A DNA stretch of 64,000 nucleotides, taken from contig JACKPB010000001.1 of NCBI GenBank assembly GCA_024233875.1, forward strand, positions 248,001 to 312,000, in the 5' to 3' direction. Origin of the DNA: Leptospiraceae bacterium (GTDB taxonomy: Bacteria; Spirochaetota; Leptospiria; Leptospirales; Leptospiraceae). Numbering within the stretch: position 1 is the first letter of the stretch; each line of letters starts with the position of its first letter. Shown here in pieces: positions 1 to 8,353 of the stretch. Made by a program: the position numbers and the translations under genes. The notes below the pieces were generated by a model. The model worked only from the letters and a program-made list of their open reading frames with translations, ran no database searches and was not told where the DNA came from.

Positions 1-1172
1 TTGAAGAGAGTAAAATTGATGTTTTTTACAATCTAATTGGAGAATTGATAGTAGCTAGAAATACTTATGATTTTTGTTTGAATCGTATTCAGAATCAGGG
101 AGTAGAAGATTCTCTGAAATCTCTGAAAGAAAACCTCCATGTGATATCCCGTATTACAAATGAAATGCAGCGCGGGGTCATGTCATTAAGAATGGTTCCG
201 GTGAAAACTGTATTTCAAAAGTACTATCGGGTAGTTAGGGATGTTTCCAGAAAACAAAAGAAAGAGATCGAGTTGATCATTTCCGGTGAAAATGTTGAAA
301 TTGATAAACGGGTTGCCGATACGCTTTCAGATCCAATGGTTCATCTGATTCGAAATGCCTGTGATCATGGAATTGAAAGTGCCGAAGAGAGAGATGCATC
401 CGGAAAAGATCCTATCGGAAAGATTACTCTGAGAGCCTCTTATGAAGGAAATCATGCTGTAATACGGATTTCGGATGATGGAAGGGGTTTGAATAAAGAT
501 AAGATCATTGAGAAAGCCAATAAAATGAACATACCTACCGAGTTGTTATCCGATGATGATATTTACAACTTGATCTTTCTCCCGGGTCTCTCTACTGCGG
601 ATAAGGTTACTGATGTATCCGGTAGAGGTGTGGGAATGGATGTAGTACAATCCACTGCGAGATCTTTAGGTGGATTTGTGAAAATAGTTTCGGAAAAGGG
701 AAAAGGAAGTGAAACTATCATCAGTATTCCAATCTCAATGGGGGTAAGTAAAGCCCTGATCATCGAGTCAGATGGAAATACATTTGCTCTTCCACTGGAG
801 AATGTCATCGAGACTATCAAAATCAAAGGGGAAGAAATACATTGTCTTCAGGATAAGATGATTTTCTATTTCAGAGGAGATGTAGTACATCTGGAGGAAT
901 TGACCCTCCTGCTGGATCGTGAAAGAAAAGATGCAATTGATTTGCATGATTATTTTACGGATGAAATTGAACCGAGAGAAGAAGTTCCCATTGTAGTCCT
1001 AAAAACATCTTTTGGTAGATTTGCGATCATAGTGGATAGACTTCTTAAAAATATGGAGATAGCTATCAAACCAATTCCAAGGCAACTGGGTAATATCAAA
1101 GTGATAAGTGGTGTGACAATTATGGGTGACGGTGGAATTGTTCAGGTATTGAATGTAGAGGGGCTTTTCTGA
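1..1172 (+). CDS. cheA: Chemotaxis histidine kinase CheA, C-terminal part (5' end outside window)
   Basis: CheA takes signals from methyl-accepting proteins and phosphorylates CheY and CheB. The frame is already open at base 3, so the P1 phosphotransfer domain with its histidine lies off the left edge. Seen here in order: the end of the P3 dimerisation domain (GELIVARN); the P4 ATPase domain with N box (LIRNACDHGIE), G1 box (DDGRG) and the SGRGVGMDVV lid/G2 region; then a CheW-like P5 domain over about the last 140 residues. All ATP-site boxes look intact, so the kinase should be active. It converges on the methyl-accepting gene with a one-base gap, and cheB follows 1.8 kb downstream. No cheW, cheR or cheY is visible; they may lie to the left. 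Confidence 0.93.
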   Translation, partial: EESKIDVFYNLIGELIVARNTYDFCLNRIQNQGVEDSLKSLKENLHVISRITNEMQRGVMSLRMVPVKTVFQKYYRVVRDVSRKQKKEIELIISGENVEIDKRVADTLSDPMVHLIRNACDHGIESAEERDASGKDPIGKITLRASYEGNHAVIRISDDGRGLNKDKIIEKANKMNIPTELLSDDDIYNLIFLPGLSTADKVTDVSGRGVGMDVVQSTARSLGGFVKIVSEKGKGSETIISIPISMGVSKALIIESDGNTFALPLENVIETIKIKGEEIHCLQDKMIFYFRGDVVHLEELTLLLDRERKDAIDLHDYFTDEIEPREEVPIVVLKTSFGRFAIIVDRLLKNMEIAIKPIPRQLGNIKVISGVTIMGDGGIVQVLNVEGLF

Positions 1173-1173
1173 A

Positions 1174-2418
1174 TTAAAAAAAGGTTATATCATCTTCCTG
1201 ATTTTTTTTCTTATTTGAATATAGGGACTCGATTTCACCCGGATCGGTTTCTAGTTTTTGTTTTATTTTTTCAATAAATTCCTTATCAAATGCTGAAGTA
1301 TTTTCTAGTTCGGATAGAGTTTCTACTCCGAGTGAGTGAATATTGCTTATGATAGTGTCTAGTGATCTTTTGATTTCATTATTCAGTTCTGCAATATAAG
1401 TATCAATTTGCATTGTGTTTATGACTTGATTGATTTCATTTTTTACAGAGCTGGTTTTTCCCATCGACTTCATCAAAGTAACCGTGAGCTCAAAAATCAA
1501 TTGAAATAGAGTTTGAGTCATCGCCATAAAAACATCCTGAATGATAGCTATAGTCGAATTTAGATATTTTGATTCGACATCCATCGCTTCTTTTATTGTA
1601 TTTATACTATTCCGAATGAACTCGTTGGTATTTTTGATTTCTTTTTTTACACGAACAGCTGCATTTTGCGATTCGTTTGCTAGACGTCTAATTTCATTGG
1701 CAACTACTGCAAATCCTTTCCCTGCGTTACCTGCATGTGCTGCTTCAATATTAGCATTTAGTGAAATGAGTTCTATTCCATTAGCAATTTCACTGATTTC
1801 ATCCGAAAATGTTAAAATTCCATTTACTTTTTTATAGATTTCATCAAGTGTTCCAATGTCTTCTAGTTTTCTTTTATGTGTGATAACTAATTCATCGATG
1901 ATTTGCTTAAGTAACGCATTGTATTTCTTTTGGATGTAAACTAAAAATTCTTCGTTTTGAATATCTCCATCGTTATTGCTAAATTTAAAGTCTATATTTT
2001 TGTTTTCTTCCGATACAAAAGACAAAAGTTTAACTTCAGCTTTGTCAGTCACATCTTCTACCTGGTTGATTAGTATGTCTATATTGGTTAAGATTTTAGT
2101 AAAATGATCAACTAATTCTAGATTTGCTTTTTCTAGTTTCTTTGTTAAATCTACTACTTCTAAATTGTCTACAGCCAGGTCTGTTTTTATATTTATAAAT
2201 TCTGAAATGTACTTTTGAAAAATATTTTTATAAACATCCAAGTAGTGTTCTGCCCTGTGAAGCTCTTCTGAGCTGGAATCGTCTTGAATCCTGTGTTTCA
2301 GGTGGTCTACACGAATATGAGATTTTTTTATGTTGAAATTGGATTTTTTTAGTTGAGTATAAAAGTAAATATTTAAGGATATTAATATAATAATTAACAA
2401 TAATAAAAATGGAATCAT
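1174..2418 (-). CDS. Methyl-accepting chemotaxis-like protein with one membrane anchor and no sensor domain
   Basis: A 414-residue signal transducer for the CheA array. Residues 1-20 form one hydrophobic helix starting with MIPFLLLL, followed directly by long helical coiled-coil-like sequence. Residues 213-256 are the conserved signalling tip (ISLNANIEAAHAG, GFAVVANEIRRLANES) that contacts CheA and CheW. There is no second membrane helix, no periplasmic ligand domain and no obvious HAMP, so it is probably anchored by its N-terminus and senses a cytoplasmic cue or a membrane partner. The start at 2418 has no clear ribosome site (CTAGTAT precedes the ATG). Located between cheA and cheB, it plausibly belongs to the same array. 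Confidence 0.85.
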   Translation of the reverse strand: MIPFLLLLIIILISLNIYFYTQLKKSNFNIKKSHIRVDHLKHRIQDDSSSEELHRAEHYLDVYKNIFQKYISEFINIKTDLAVDNLEVVDLTKKLEKANLELVDHFTKILTNIDILINQVEDVTDKAEVKLLSFVSEENKNIDFKFSNNDGDIQNEEFLVYIQKKYNALLKQIIDELVITHKRKLEDIGTLDEIYKKVNGILTFSDEISEIANGIELISLNANIEAAHAGNAGKGFAVVANEIRRLANESQNAAVRVKKEIKNTNEFIRNSINTIKEAMDVESKYLNSTIAIIQDVFMAMTQTLFQLIFELTVTLMKSMGKTSSVKNEINQVINTMQIDTYIAELNNEIKRSLDTIISNIHSLGVETLSELENTSAFDKEFIEKIKQKLETDPGEIESLYSNKKKNQEDDITFF

Positions 2419-2850
2419 ATACTAGAAAATCCGTAAGTTTGTACTTTGATTTATTGAAGCTATTCTATTTTTTATAAATGGATTCTGTCACCAAATTATA
2501 ATTATTTTAAAAAATAGATATAAAAATATAGATCTAGGGTAGAAAAAAATTAGTTAGAATTGGGATTTTTTTTTAAAATGCACAATCATTTTTCCCAATA
2601 TGGATTCTGTTTATAGGTTTTGTCATTAGTTGCCTAGAAAATTGGCAATTTAGGACAGTGGATTCCGATTTTTTCAGAAAATAAATATCGGTTTTCATAA
2701 ATACTTGTGTATTTCTTCTTAAGGTATCTAGCTATTTTCTGGCTGATTTTTCTGTGAATGCGCAAACCTTCTGAAAATGACTACAATCTATTGGGAATGT
2801 CTATGAACTTTTTTTTGGGAATTGTCCTGTAGAAAATCTTTCTTAAAATT
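2419..2850. other. AT-rich intergenic stretch upstream of the structured RNA candidate
   Basis: No open frame of protein-like composition is visible. Near the right end TTGTCC (2823-2828) and TAAAAT (2844-2849), about 15 bases apart, form a weak sigma-70-like pair. Transcription from it would begin at about the first base of the structured element at 2851. The remainder shows only A/T runs and no repeat that I can define. Confidence 0.4.
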
Positions 2851-2950
2851 CTTCAATATTTCATGAAAAAACCTAGGTTTGGAAGAACACCAAGAAATAC
2901 ATTCCTCTCAAAAGCCTGATTGAGGAGTTTTTAGAGGTGCCCTTTTTTTA
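2851..2950 (+). promoter_or_regulatory. Candidate structured leader RNA, copy A (upstream of cheB)
   Basis: Sequence and predicted folding match copy B at 41549-41650. Three parts are shared. The first is a small hairpin around TTCAATATTTC and TGAAAAA (TTCA pairs with TGAA). The second is GGTTTGGA followed after a loop by CCAAG (TTGG can pair with CCAA). The third is a longer hairpin at 2904-2937 with arms CCTCT and AGAGG, an A/T middle, and an inner CCT/AGG pair that is CCC/GGG in copy B. A run of seven T (2943-2949) follows five bases after the last stem. cheB starts about 60 bases further on. I recognise no known riboswitch consensus; cis-regulator and small RNA are both possible. Confidence 0.5.
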
Positions 2951-3008
2951 TGCTAATTTCAAATTTTTAATCAAATTCATGATTTATTTTTAAGGATTCT
3001 TACAGAGA

Positions 3009-4112
3009 TTGGATTTTATCGTGGAGAAAACAAAAGTCCTGGCAATTGAAGGTTCTGCTTATATGCGATTGGAATTCAAGAAAATTTTTGAATCCGATCC
3101 TTCCATTCTTTTTTCTTTTGCAAAGGGGATAGAAGAGGGTTTTTCTAAACTCAAAGAATACAAACCCGATGTCATCACTTTTGACCTAAACCTCTCCGGA
3201 GTGAATACCATTTCAATAGTAAAGACTATCCTATCAGAGCACAAGGCTCCACTTATAGTAGTGAGTATGTTGACTATGGAAGGAGCCATGCACACTTTCG
3301 AAGCTTTAGAGTTAGGAGCATTTGATTGTATTACAAAACCTATGGGAGCACTCACCATACTTACTAAAAATGTAGGTAAAGAGATCCTGGAGAAAGTAAA
3401 AGTTGCCGGAAGATCGGGTCACATGAGTTCCTTAAGGAAGAATCTTTCATATACCACTCAAACTTCTCTCCCGAAGACTCCTCCTAAAAAAACTATCCAA
3501 ATCTATAATGATGACAATCCATATAAAAAGAAGGTAACTAAGGCTGTTGCTATCGGTATCTCAACCGGAGGTCCTAAAGTTTTAATGGATATAATCCCTG
3601 CTCTTCCCAAAAATCTGGGAGCTGCGATATTTTTAGTGCAACATATCCCGGCACATTTTACTAAATCTTTCTCAGTTCGCCTGAATAGTTTTTCACCTCT
3701 GAATGTAAAAGAAGCCGAGTCGGGGGAGTTGGTTGAAGAAGATACAATTTATGTTGGTAAGGGTGGATATCAGCTCTGTCTCAAAAGAGGGTACGACGGC
3801 AATACTTACATAAATCTTACAGATGAGAAATTCAATTTTTTTAAACCCTCTGTAACTGTAATGATGGAATCTGTACTACAGATATATGGGAAAAAGACAG
3901 TTGGAGTTTTGATGACAGGAATGGGAGATGATGGTGCGGACGCAATGGTGAAAATTAGAAAAGCGGGTGGTATCACAATAGCTGAAAGTCAGGAGACTGC
4001 AATCGTATTCGGAATGCCCAAAGAAGCAATACAAAGAGGTGGAGCAGAAATCGTAGTACCTTCTTATAAAATTATTGAAGAAATTGTAAAAGCTGTAAAA
4101 AGAATTTTATGA
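3009..4112 (+). CDS. cheB: Chemotaxis protein-glutamate methylesterase CheB, with altered receiver domain
   Basis: CheB removes methyl groups from (and deamidates) chemoreceptors. Residues 8-120 are a receiver domain and residues 176-367 the methylesterase. The catalytic triad is present: S185 (GISTGG), H212 (VQHIPAHF) and D308 (GMGDDGAD). In the receiver the phospho-acceptor D59 (TFDLNLSG), S86 and K110 (TKP) are kept. The usual acidic pair after strand 1 (VDDSA) reads IEGSA instead (E14, G15), so one metal-binding aspartate is lost and phosphorylation may be weak or absent. The TTG start at 3009 has AAGGA 13 bases upstream; GTG at 3021 is the alternative. It follows structured RNA copy A and overlaps the convergent gene by 6 bases. 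Confidence 0.92.
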   Translation: MDFIVEKTKVLAIEGSAYMRLEFKKIFESDPSILFSFAKGIEEGFSKLKEYKPDVITFDLNLSGVNTISIVKTILSEHKAPLIVVSMLTMEGAMHTFEALELGAFDCITKPMGALTILTKNVGKEILEKVKVAGRSGHMSSLRKNLSYTTQTSLPKTPPKKTIQIYNDDNPYKKKVTKAVAIGISTGGPKVLMDIIPALPKNLGAAIFLVQHIPAHFTKSFSVRLNSFSPLNVKEAESGELVEEDTIYVGKGGYQLCLKRGYDGNTYINLTDEKFNFFKPSVTVMMESVLQIYGKKTVGVLMTGMGDDGADAMVKIRKAGGITIAESQETAIVFGMPKEAIQRGGAEIVVPSYKIIEEIVKAVKRIL

Positions 4113-4655
4113 ATTGATCACACTTTCTATAGTTGATAATGTATCATCATCTTGCTCGGGTAAGATACTATCAATAAGACTAAGTAGCTTCGCATGAAGT
4201 CGATCGTTTCCGACAGAGTATTTTTTCTTATTGAATACAAATTGCAAAACTCTGGTTTCTCTTTTTGTTTTTGTGTTAAGCATAATCTGTGAATAAATAT
4301 ATAGAATAGTTGGCTCAGGAAGTATGGGTTCTCCCTTTATATGTCTCATTTGATTTCTGGGGACACTAAAAGAGTGAATAGGTAAGAATCCGACCATTTC
4401 TCTATATTCAAATCTTGAAGAAGTAATTTTGATTTTAAAGTAAGAGCCAAATATCAAAATAATCAAATAGAGAATCGTAGATACGCTCAAGATTTGTAAA
4501 TTGATCTGAAAGATGGGTAGATGATTTTTGAAAACTGAAAGAAAATAATAAATGAATGGTAGGGTATAAACAAAAAGGTAGACTCCAATTTCCCTATATC
4601 CACGGACCTTGAGTTCGGAGTCACTTTCACTTTTGATCAATTTAGAATAGAACAT
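4107..4655 (-). CDS. Membrane protein with two N-terminal helices, function unknown
   Basis: A 182-residue protein I do not recognise. Two hydrophobic segments lie near the N-terminus (YLFVYTLPFIYYFLSVF, about 26-42, and ILYLIILIFGSYF, about 61-73). They are followed by a soluble region of alternating beta-like stretches (KIKITSSRFEYREMVGF) that recalls bacterial PH-like domains attached to a membrane hairpin. That resemblance is weak and inferred by eye. Its 3' end overlaps cheB by 6 bases on the opposite strand. The upstream sequence offers only a poor AAGAG ribosome site. Confidence 0.65.
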   Translation of the reverse strand: MFYSKLIKSESDSELKVRGYREIGVYLFVYTLPFIYYFLSVFKNHLPIFQINLQILSVSTILYLIILIFGSYFKIKITSSRFEYREMVGFLPIHSFSVPRNQMRHIKGEPILPEPTILYIYSQIMLNTKTKRETRVLQFVFNKKKYSVGNDRLHAKLLSLIDSILPEQDDDTLSTIESVINS

Positions 4656-4715
4656 AATTTACTCTTATCAAGTATCGACTTAAATTAGTAATCCAAAAAA
4701 GAAAAAAACATCCCC

Positions 4716-5021
4716 TCATTCAAATCGGCAACCTAAGTTTGGGTCTATGAATTTTGCTGAATTTTTCCTACCCAAACCGGTTACAGAAATCATTTTTTCC
4801 TTTTCGTTGATTTCAAATTCACTTATTGAAATCCATTGTTTTACTAGGTTGTGACAAAAATCCTTATCTCGCTTTAAGACATAATAGCAGGAACAATATT
4901 CCTTGGCATACCAGGAGGAGATGATTTCCGGAAATGAGATCAAATCATTTCTGTTGGATAGAATCCATGAGAAACCAACTAAAAGGAAGAGAATAATAGA
5001 TCCGATTACTTTCTTTTTCAT
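4716..5021 (-). CDS. Small membrane-anchored cysteine-containing protein, coupled to the serine hydrolase
   Basis: A 101-residue protein: basic start (MKKK), hydrophobic helix at about 5-21, then an exported or periplasmic part with C43, C45, C56 and C98 (YCSCYYV; GCRFE near the end). The cysteines suggest disulfides outside the cytoplasm. Its ATG overlaps the stop of the upstream serine hydrolase gene by 4 bases (ATGA), so the two are probably translated together. I know no function; the coupling suggests that it serves the hydrolase. Confidence 0.7.
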   Translation of the reverse strand: MKKKVIGSIILFLLVGFSWILSNRNDLISFPEIISSWYAKEYCSCYYVLKRDKDFCHNLVKQWISISEFEINEKEKMISVTGLGRKNSAKFIDPNLGCRFE

Positions 5022-6244
5022 TTTTTAACTCCATTCTCTCCGGTGACACTCTCTACTATGTATTTTAGAAATAAGTTCTTTGAGAATACTTTCTCTCTAT
5101 CATCTCCTGTCCTTACAATTACCATATCCAGGGATGGTATTACAAAAATTATCTGTCCCCAATGACCCAGTGCTGCAAATGTATCTGAAGGAGCATCCGG
5201 CCAGGGAGGGGAAAGGTTTTTGTCCGGAATGGCAAAATTTGAATACCACTGTGCGGTGTACTGACTCGTTTCCATATCGGGATACGGAACTGTTGTTTGA
5301 TATCCTTCCGAAGGTGTTCTGCTAAATTTCACCCAATTATCGGGTAGAATTTTTTGACCGTTCCACACGCCATTATTTAAATAAAGAAATCCAAACTTAG
5401 CAGTGTCTCTATGTGTAGCATAGATATAAGAAGAGCCAATAAAAGTTCCCGACCTATCCTGCTCAAAGCTTACATTTTTCATACCAATCGGATCAAATAA
5501 TTCTTTCCATGGAAAGGATCCATAATCCTTCTCTTCTGCAACCGTCTTAAGAATAGACATGAGAATATTCGTATCACAACTGGAGTAGTAAACAAATGTA
5601 CCGGGTTCGGCGCGCATAGGAAGTTGGAAACCAAAATTTGCCATATCATCTCTTCCTCTGGTATACAACATAGCAATTACAGTTGAGAATAATGGACCGG
5701 TTTCATAATCTTCTTCACTTTTTAGTCCCGAGGTCATATTCAGGAGGTGCCGTATTTTTATTTTTTTATGTGTTTCAGATGGTACAATATCAAAATACTT
5801 ATATGCGTAGTCATCGATATTTAGAATTCCTTTTCTGACAGCGATTCCGATCAAAGCGTTGGCAAAGCTTTTAGAAACTGACCAGAGAAGATGGGGAGAA
5901 GTTTCGGAATATCCCCGGGCGTATTTTTCATATACCAGATATCCATTGCGAATGATAACTATACCATCCGTTCGAATACCTTTTCTTTCTGATTCTAAAC
6001 CTGTAGTTTGGAAGGCATATTCTTCCATTTTTTGAAGTGCTTCTGATGACATTCCCTGTTCTTCGGGAGTGCTTGATTTCCATTCATCAGTCGGCCAGTA
6101 TTTCCTTTTGAATTCGGGTAGGTCGGGTGGAGTGGGAATGATTACACCCTGATCGAGAACGGTTAATTTCTTACAATACAGTAGGGACAAAAGGATAATT
6201 AGAAAACTAAAGTAGAAGTATTTATTTTTCATGTGTGTTTTCAT
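5018..6244 (-). CDS. Serine hydrolase of the beta-lactamase/NylB-like family, probable lipoprotein
   Basis: A 408-residue penicillin-binding-like hydrolase. The N-terminus has a hydrophobic signal ending in LLSLLYC, a spirochaete-style lipobox, so it is probably lipid-anchored outside the inner membrane. Family motifs: SxxK as SVSK (in LLWSVSKSFANALIG), YSS in place of the YxN of beta-lactamases (a Y-x-S motif is also seen in 6-aminohexanoate oligomer hydrolases), and a C-terminal GHWGQ. These support an esterase or amidase more than a true lactamase; substrate unknown. An in-frame ATG five codons later is an alternative start. It is followed by the coupled cysteine protein. Confidence 0.82.
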   Translation of the reverse strand: MKTHMKNKYFYFSFLIILLSLLYCKKLTVLDQGVIIPTPPDLPEFKRKYWPTDEWKSSTPEEQGMSSEALQKMEEYAFQTTGLESERKGIRTDGIVIIRNGYLVYEKYARGYSETSPHLLWSVSKSFANALIGIAVRKGILNIDDYAYKYFDIVPSETHKKIKIRHLLNMTSGLKSEEDYETGPLFSTVIAMLYTRGRDDMANFGFQLPMRAEPGTFVYYSSCDTNILMSILKTVAEEKDYGSFPWKELFDPIGMKNVSFEQDRSGTFIGSSYIYATHRDTAKFGFLYLNNGVWNGQKILPDNWVKFSRTPSEGYQTTVPYPDMETSQYTAQWYSNFAIPDKNLSPPWPDAPSDTFAALGHWGQIIFVIPSLDMVIVRTGDDREKVFSKNLFLKYIVESVTGENGVKK

Positions 6245-6407
6245 TCAACATCCTTACAGTATATTCTTCCTTCAAGAAGATTTTTTAATAGCTAAATCTT
6301 CTTAGCTAGAAAATTCAATATTTTTTGATAAGCACATTCAAATGAAAAAAGTCTTGTATTTACTTTGAGACCAAAACTTTAGAATTAATGAGGTATCCAC
6401 CTAATTA

Positions 6408-7469
6408 TCAATTGATACCATATTTCTCAAAAATCTTTTTTATCATTCCATTTTCTTCCAGAATGAGTAAGGAATAGTTGATGTCTTTCAAATAAGAAGC
6501 TTTTTCTTTTGAGATACAGAATCCATAATTACTTTTCTCATCTCCTAATTCAACGATCGTAATACCTTCAATTGGATTTTTGTTGAAGTTGTATTTTAGA
6601 ATTGGAGAATCAGAGATGACACCTTCTATTTTCTTGTGCCTCATCATCTCTATACCTTCGGAAATGTCCTGAAGCCCAATAAATTTTCCTTTGTATTCCA
6701 GAACACTTTCTTCACCCGTACTACCCCTGATCCCACCTATTCTTTTTCCTTTGATTGACACTAGGTCTGAAATAGATGTATGGGTCAAAGAAGATAGAGT
6801 GAAGGCTGTAGCGATACCGGCTGTAAGGGAAGATGCCGATATCATACTAATGATCATCCAGATTGAAATCATCAATCTTCCTCCCCGGGTTTTGACTGCA
6901 ATGTCACCATATCCAACAGTAGTAAAAGTGACTATCGAAAGCCACATTGCATTCCCTATACTTTTTAAGTAAGGATGTTGAAATGCAGGGTTTTCTTTGA
7001 TTTCAAAAACTCTAACTACGTTCCCTACTATAAATAGAACAAAAACCAAAACACCGATTCCATAAAATAAGTTCTTATCAAAAAAAGCCTCCAGAAAAGA
7101 TAAGAGATTCAACTTCCCTTCATAGGTTAGAATCGCTAAATTATTAGAATAATAGGGTTGGGTGAACCAAAACTTCTCTACCCTTTCTGCGGTAATGCTG
7201 ATCGGTCCGATGCCGATATCAATCTCCTTTTGGTCGATGGCATCCAGTAGGCTTTTTATCGTTGGATAGGACTTGACCTCGTATTCCAGATTTTCATTTT
7301 TTGCGATCTCCTGCCAGATTTCCATACTGATCCCGGTGATTTCAGAGTTTTCGACAATACGAAAAGGAGAGGAACCACTGATACCGAGTTTTAATTTTTC
7401 GGCAAAGATGGGAGTGTCCTGGAAACAGAGAGAAATGATAAAGAAAAGCAGACTAGGAATTTTATTCAT
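6408..7469 (-). CDS. Ionotropic glutamate receptor-like potassium channel (GluR0 type)
   Basis: A 353-residue ligand-gated channel: signal peptide (1-23), first half of a periplasmic amino-acid-binding domain (about 24-120), pore module with two membrane helices (about 135-155 and 198-222), then the second half of the binding domain. The pore loop carries TVGYGD (184-189), the potassium-channel filter. The binding domain keeps the ligand arginine (TAER, R96) and an acidic residue in SDSPI (D287), matching the receptor family. The order S1-pore-S2 lacks the last membrane helix of animal receptors, as in the cyanobacterial GluR0. It should open a potassium pore on binding an external amino acid; which one is not visible. 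Confidence 0.88.
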   Translation of the reverse strand: MNKIPSLLFFIISLCFQDTPIFAEKLKLGISGSSPFRIVENSEITGISMEIWQEIAKNENLEYEVKSYPTIKSLLDAIDQKEIDIGIGPISITAERVEKFWFTQPYYSNNLAILTYEGKLNLLSFLEAFFDKNLFYGIGVLVFVLFIVGNVVRVFEIKENPAFQHPYLKSIGNAMWLSIVTFTTVGYGDIAVKTRGGRLMISIWMIISMISASSLTAGIATAFTLSSLTHTSISDLVSIKGKRIGGIRGSTGEESVLEYKGKFIGLQDISEGIEMMRHKKIEGVISDSPILKYNFNKNPIEGITIVELGDEKSNYGFCISKEKASYLKDINYSLLILEENGMIKKIFEKYGIN

Positions 7470-7579
7470 CCAACCATCCTTAGAGAAAACTAAGTCCAGG
7501 ATAGGGGATTTGATCTATTAAGGAAGTTTTTTTTTTAGATTTTAATGTTTTGTGAAAATGGGAAAGTGCAAAAGAAAAT

Positions 7580-7614
7580 CTGAATCTATCCGGTTAGGGA
7601 AGAGATAGATTCAG
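7580..7614 (-). terminator. Probable terminator of the Crp/Fnr gene, containing its stop codon
   Basis: A perfect 11-bp inverted repeat (CTGAATCTATC and GATAGATTCAG) with a 13-base loop. Read on the minus strand it is followed by ATTTTCTTTT. The gene's stop codon lies inside the proximal arm. Confidence 0.6.
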
Positions 7615-8318
7615 TGAACAATCTGATTGTGTTCCAATTCAGAAATGGAGGTTAGGGCAGCAATATTGCGAAATGATATTCTGTTTTTTTCCAGATTGAT
7701 CCATTCTCTGGCCTTAAAATCAGAAAGAGCTCGTATCACAGACTCTGTTGTAGTTCCTATGATTGAAGCTATCACTTCCCGGGTAATCGGTAGTGTTAAC
7801 TCTTCCTGGCAATCGTTGGATCTGTAATACATCAGTAAAAATTCTGCTAATTTGCTATGGATTTGTTTGGTGCCTAGAGAGTAGATTCTTTCTTCTGAGT
7901 CTCTCCAGCTCTTTGCCATTTCCTTAATCATCTCAGCTTGAAAATTAGGTTCTGAATTTAGAGCCTGCATCTGTTGCTTGGGGATCGAACAAACCACAAC
8001 GTCATCCATGCAGATAGCAGTGTAATTGTATTGATTGTCTATGATGACATCCCTACATCCCACCCAATCCCCTTCGGATTTGATGAGAAATGTTTGTTCC
8101 CGACCACCGTGATTGCTCTTAAATGTCCGAACATGACCTGAACGAATGCAAAAAAAATGAGTAGCTTCATCCCCGGCTTTGAATATACAGGAACCCTTCT
8201 TGTAAAACTTGGTTTCCTTCGAAATGGAAACATCCTGAAGGAACTTCGGCTTTACGCACTGAAACAAATTATTGCTTTTAAGTGAGCAACTCTCGCAGCT
8301 TAGATGTTCTGAATTCAT
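7611..8318 (-). CDS. Crp/Fnr-family transcription regulator with Fnr-like N-terminal cysteines
   Basis: A 235-residue regulator: N-terminal tail, beta-roll sensor domain (about 33-115), long dimer helix, and winged helix-turn-helix (about 174-218) with LPITREVIASIIGTTTESVIR. The tail holds C8, C11 and C21 (C-x2-C-x9-C), which recalls the iron-sulfur ligands of Fnr, where the spacing is C-x2-C-x5-C. C88, C103 and C110 are candidates for a fourth ligand. The cyclic-nucleotide phosphate cassette is not recognisable (GDWVGCRDVIID), so oxygen, redox or nitric oxide is a likelier signal than cAMP. It is probably transcribed from a strong promoter placed so that the mRNA begins at the start codon. 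Confidence 0.88.
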   Translation of the reverse strand: MNSEHLSCESCSLKSNNLFQCVKPKFLQDVSISKETKFYKKGSCIFKAGDEATHFFCIRSGHVRTFKSNHGGREQTFLIKSEGDWVGCRDVIIDNQYNYTAICMDDVVVCSIPKQQMQALNSEPNFQAEMIKEMAKSWRDSEERIYSLGTKQIHSKLAEFLLMYYRSNDCQEELTLPITREVIASIIGTTTESVIRALSDFKAREWINLEKNRISFRNIAALTSISELEHNQIVH

Positions 8319-8324
8319 GCTACG

Positions 8325-8353
8325 AATATAGCAGAATTTAATGAATAAGTCAA
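8325..8353 (-). promoter_or_regulatory. Strong sigma-70-type promoter of the Crp/Fnr gene, probably leaderless
   Basis: On the minus strand TTGACT (8353-8348), a 17-base spacer and TATATT (8330-8325) give near-consensus -35 and -10 boxes. Only six bases (CGTAGC) separate the -10 box from the ATG at 8318, so transcription should start at about the A of the start codon. No ribosome site precedes the ATG. Confidence 0.7.

Noticed and set aside
2851..2950. Match of the structured RNA to a known riboswitch (cyclic-di-GMP, TPP, cobalamin, SAM)
   Set aside because: I looked for their core boxes and did not see any of them.
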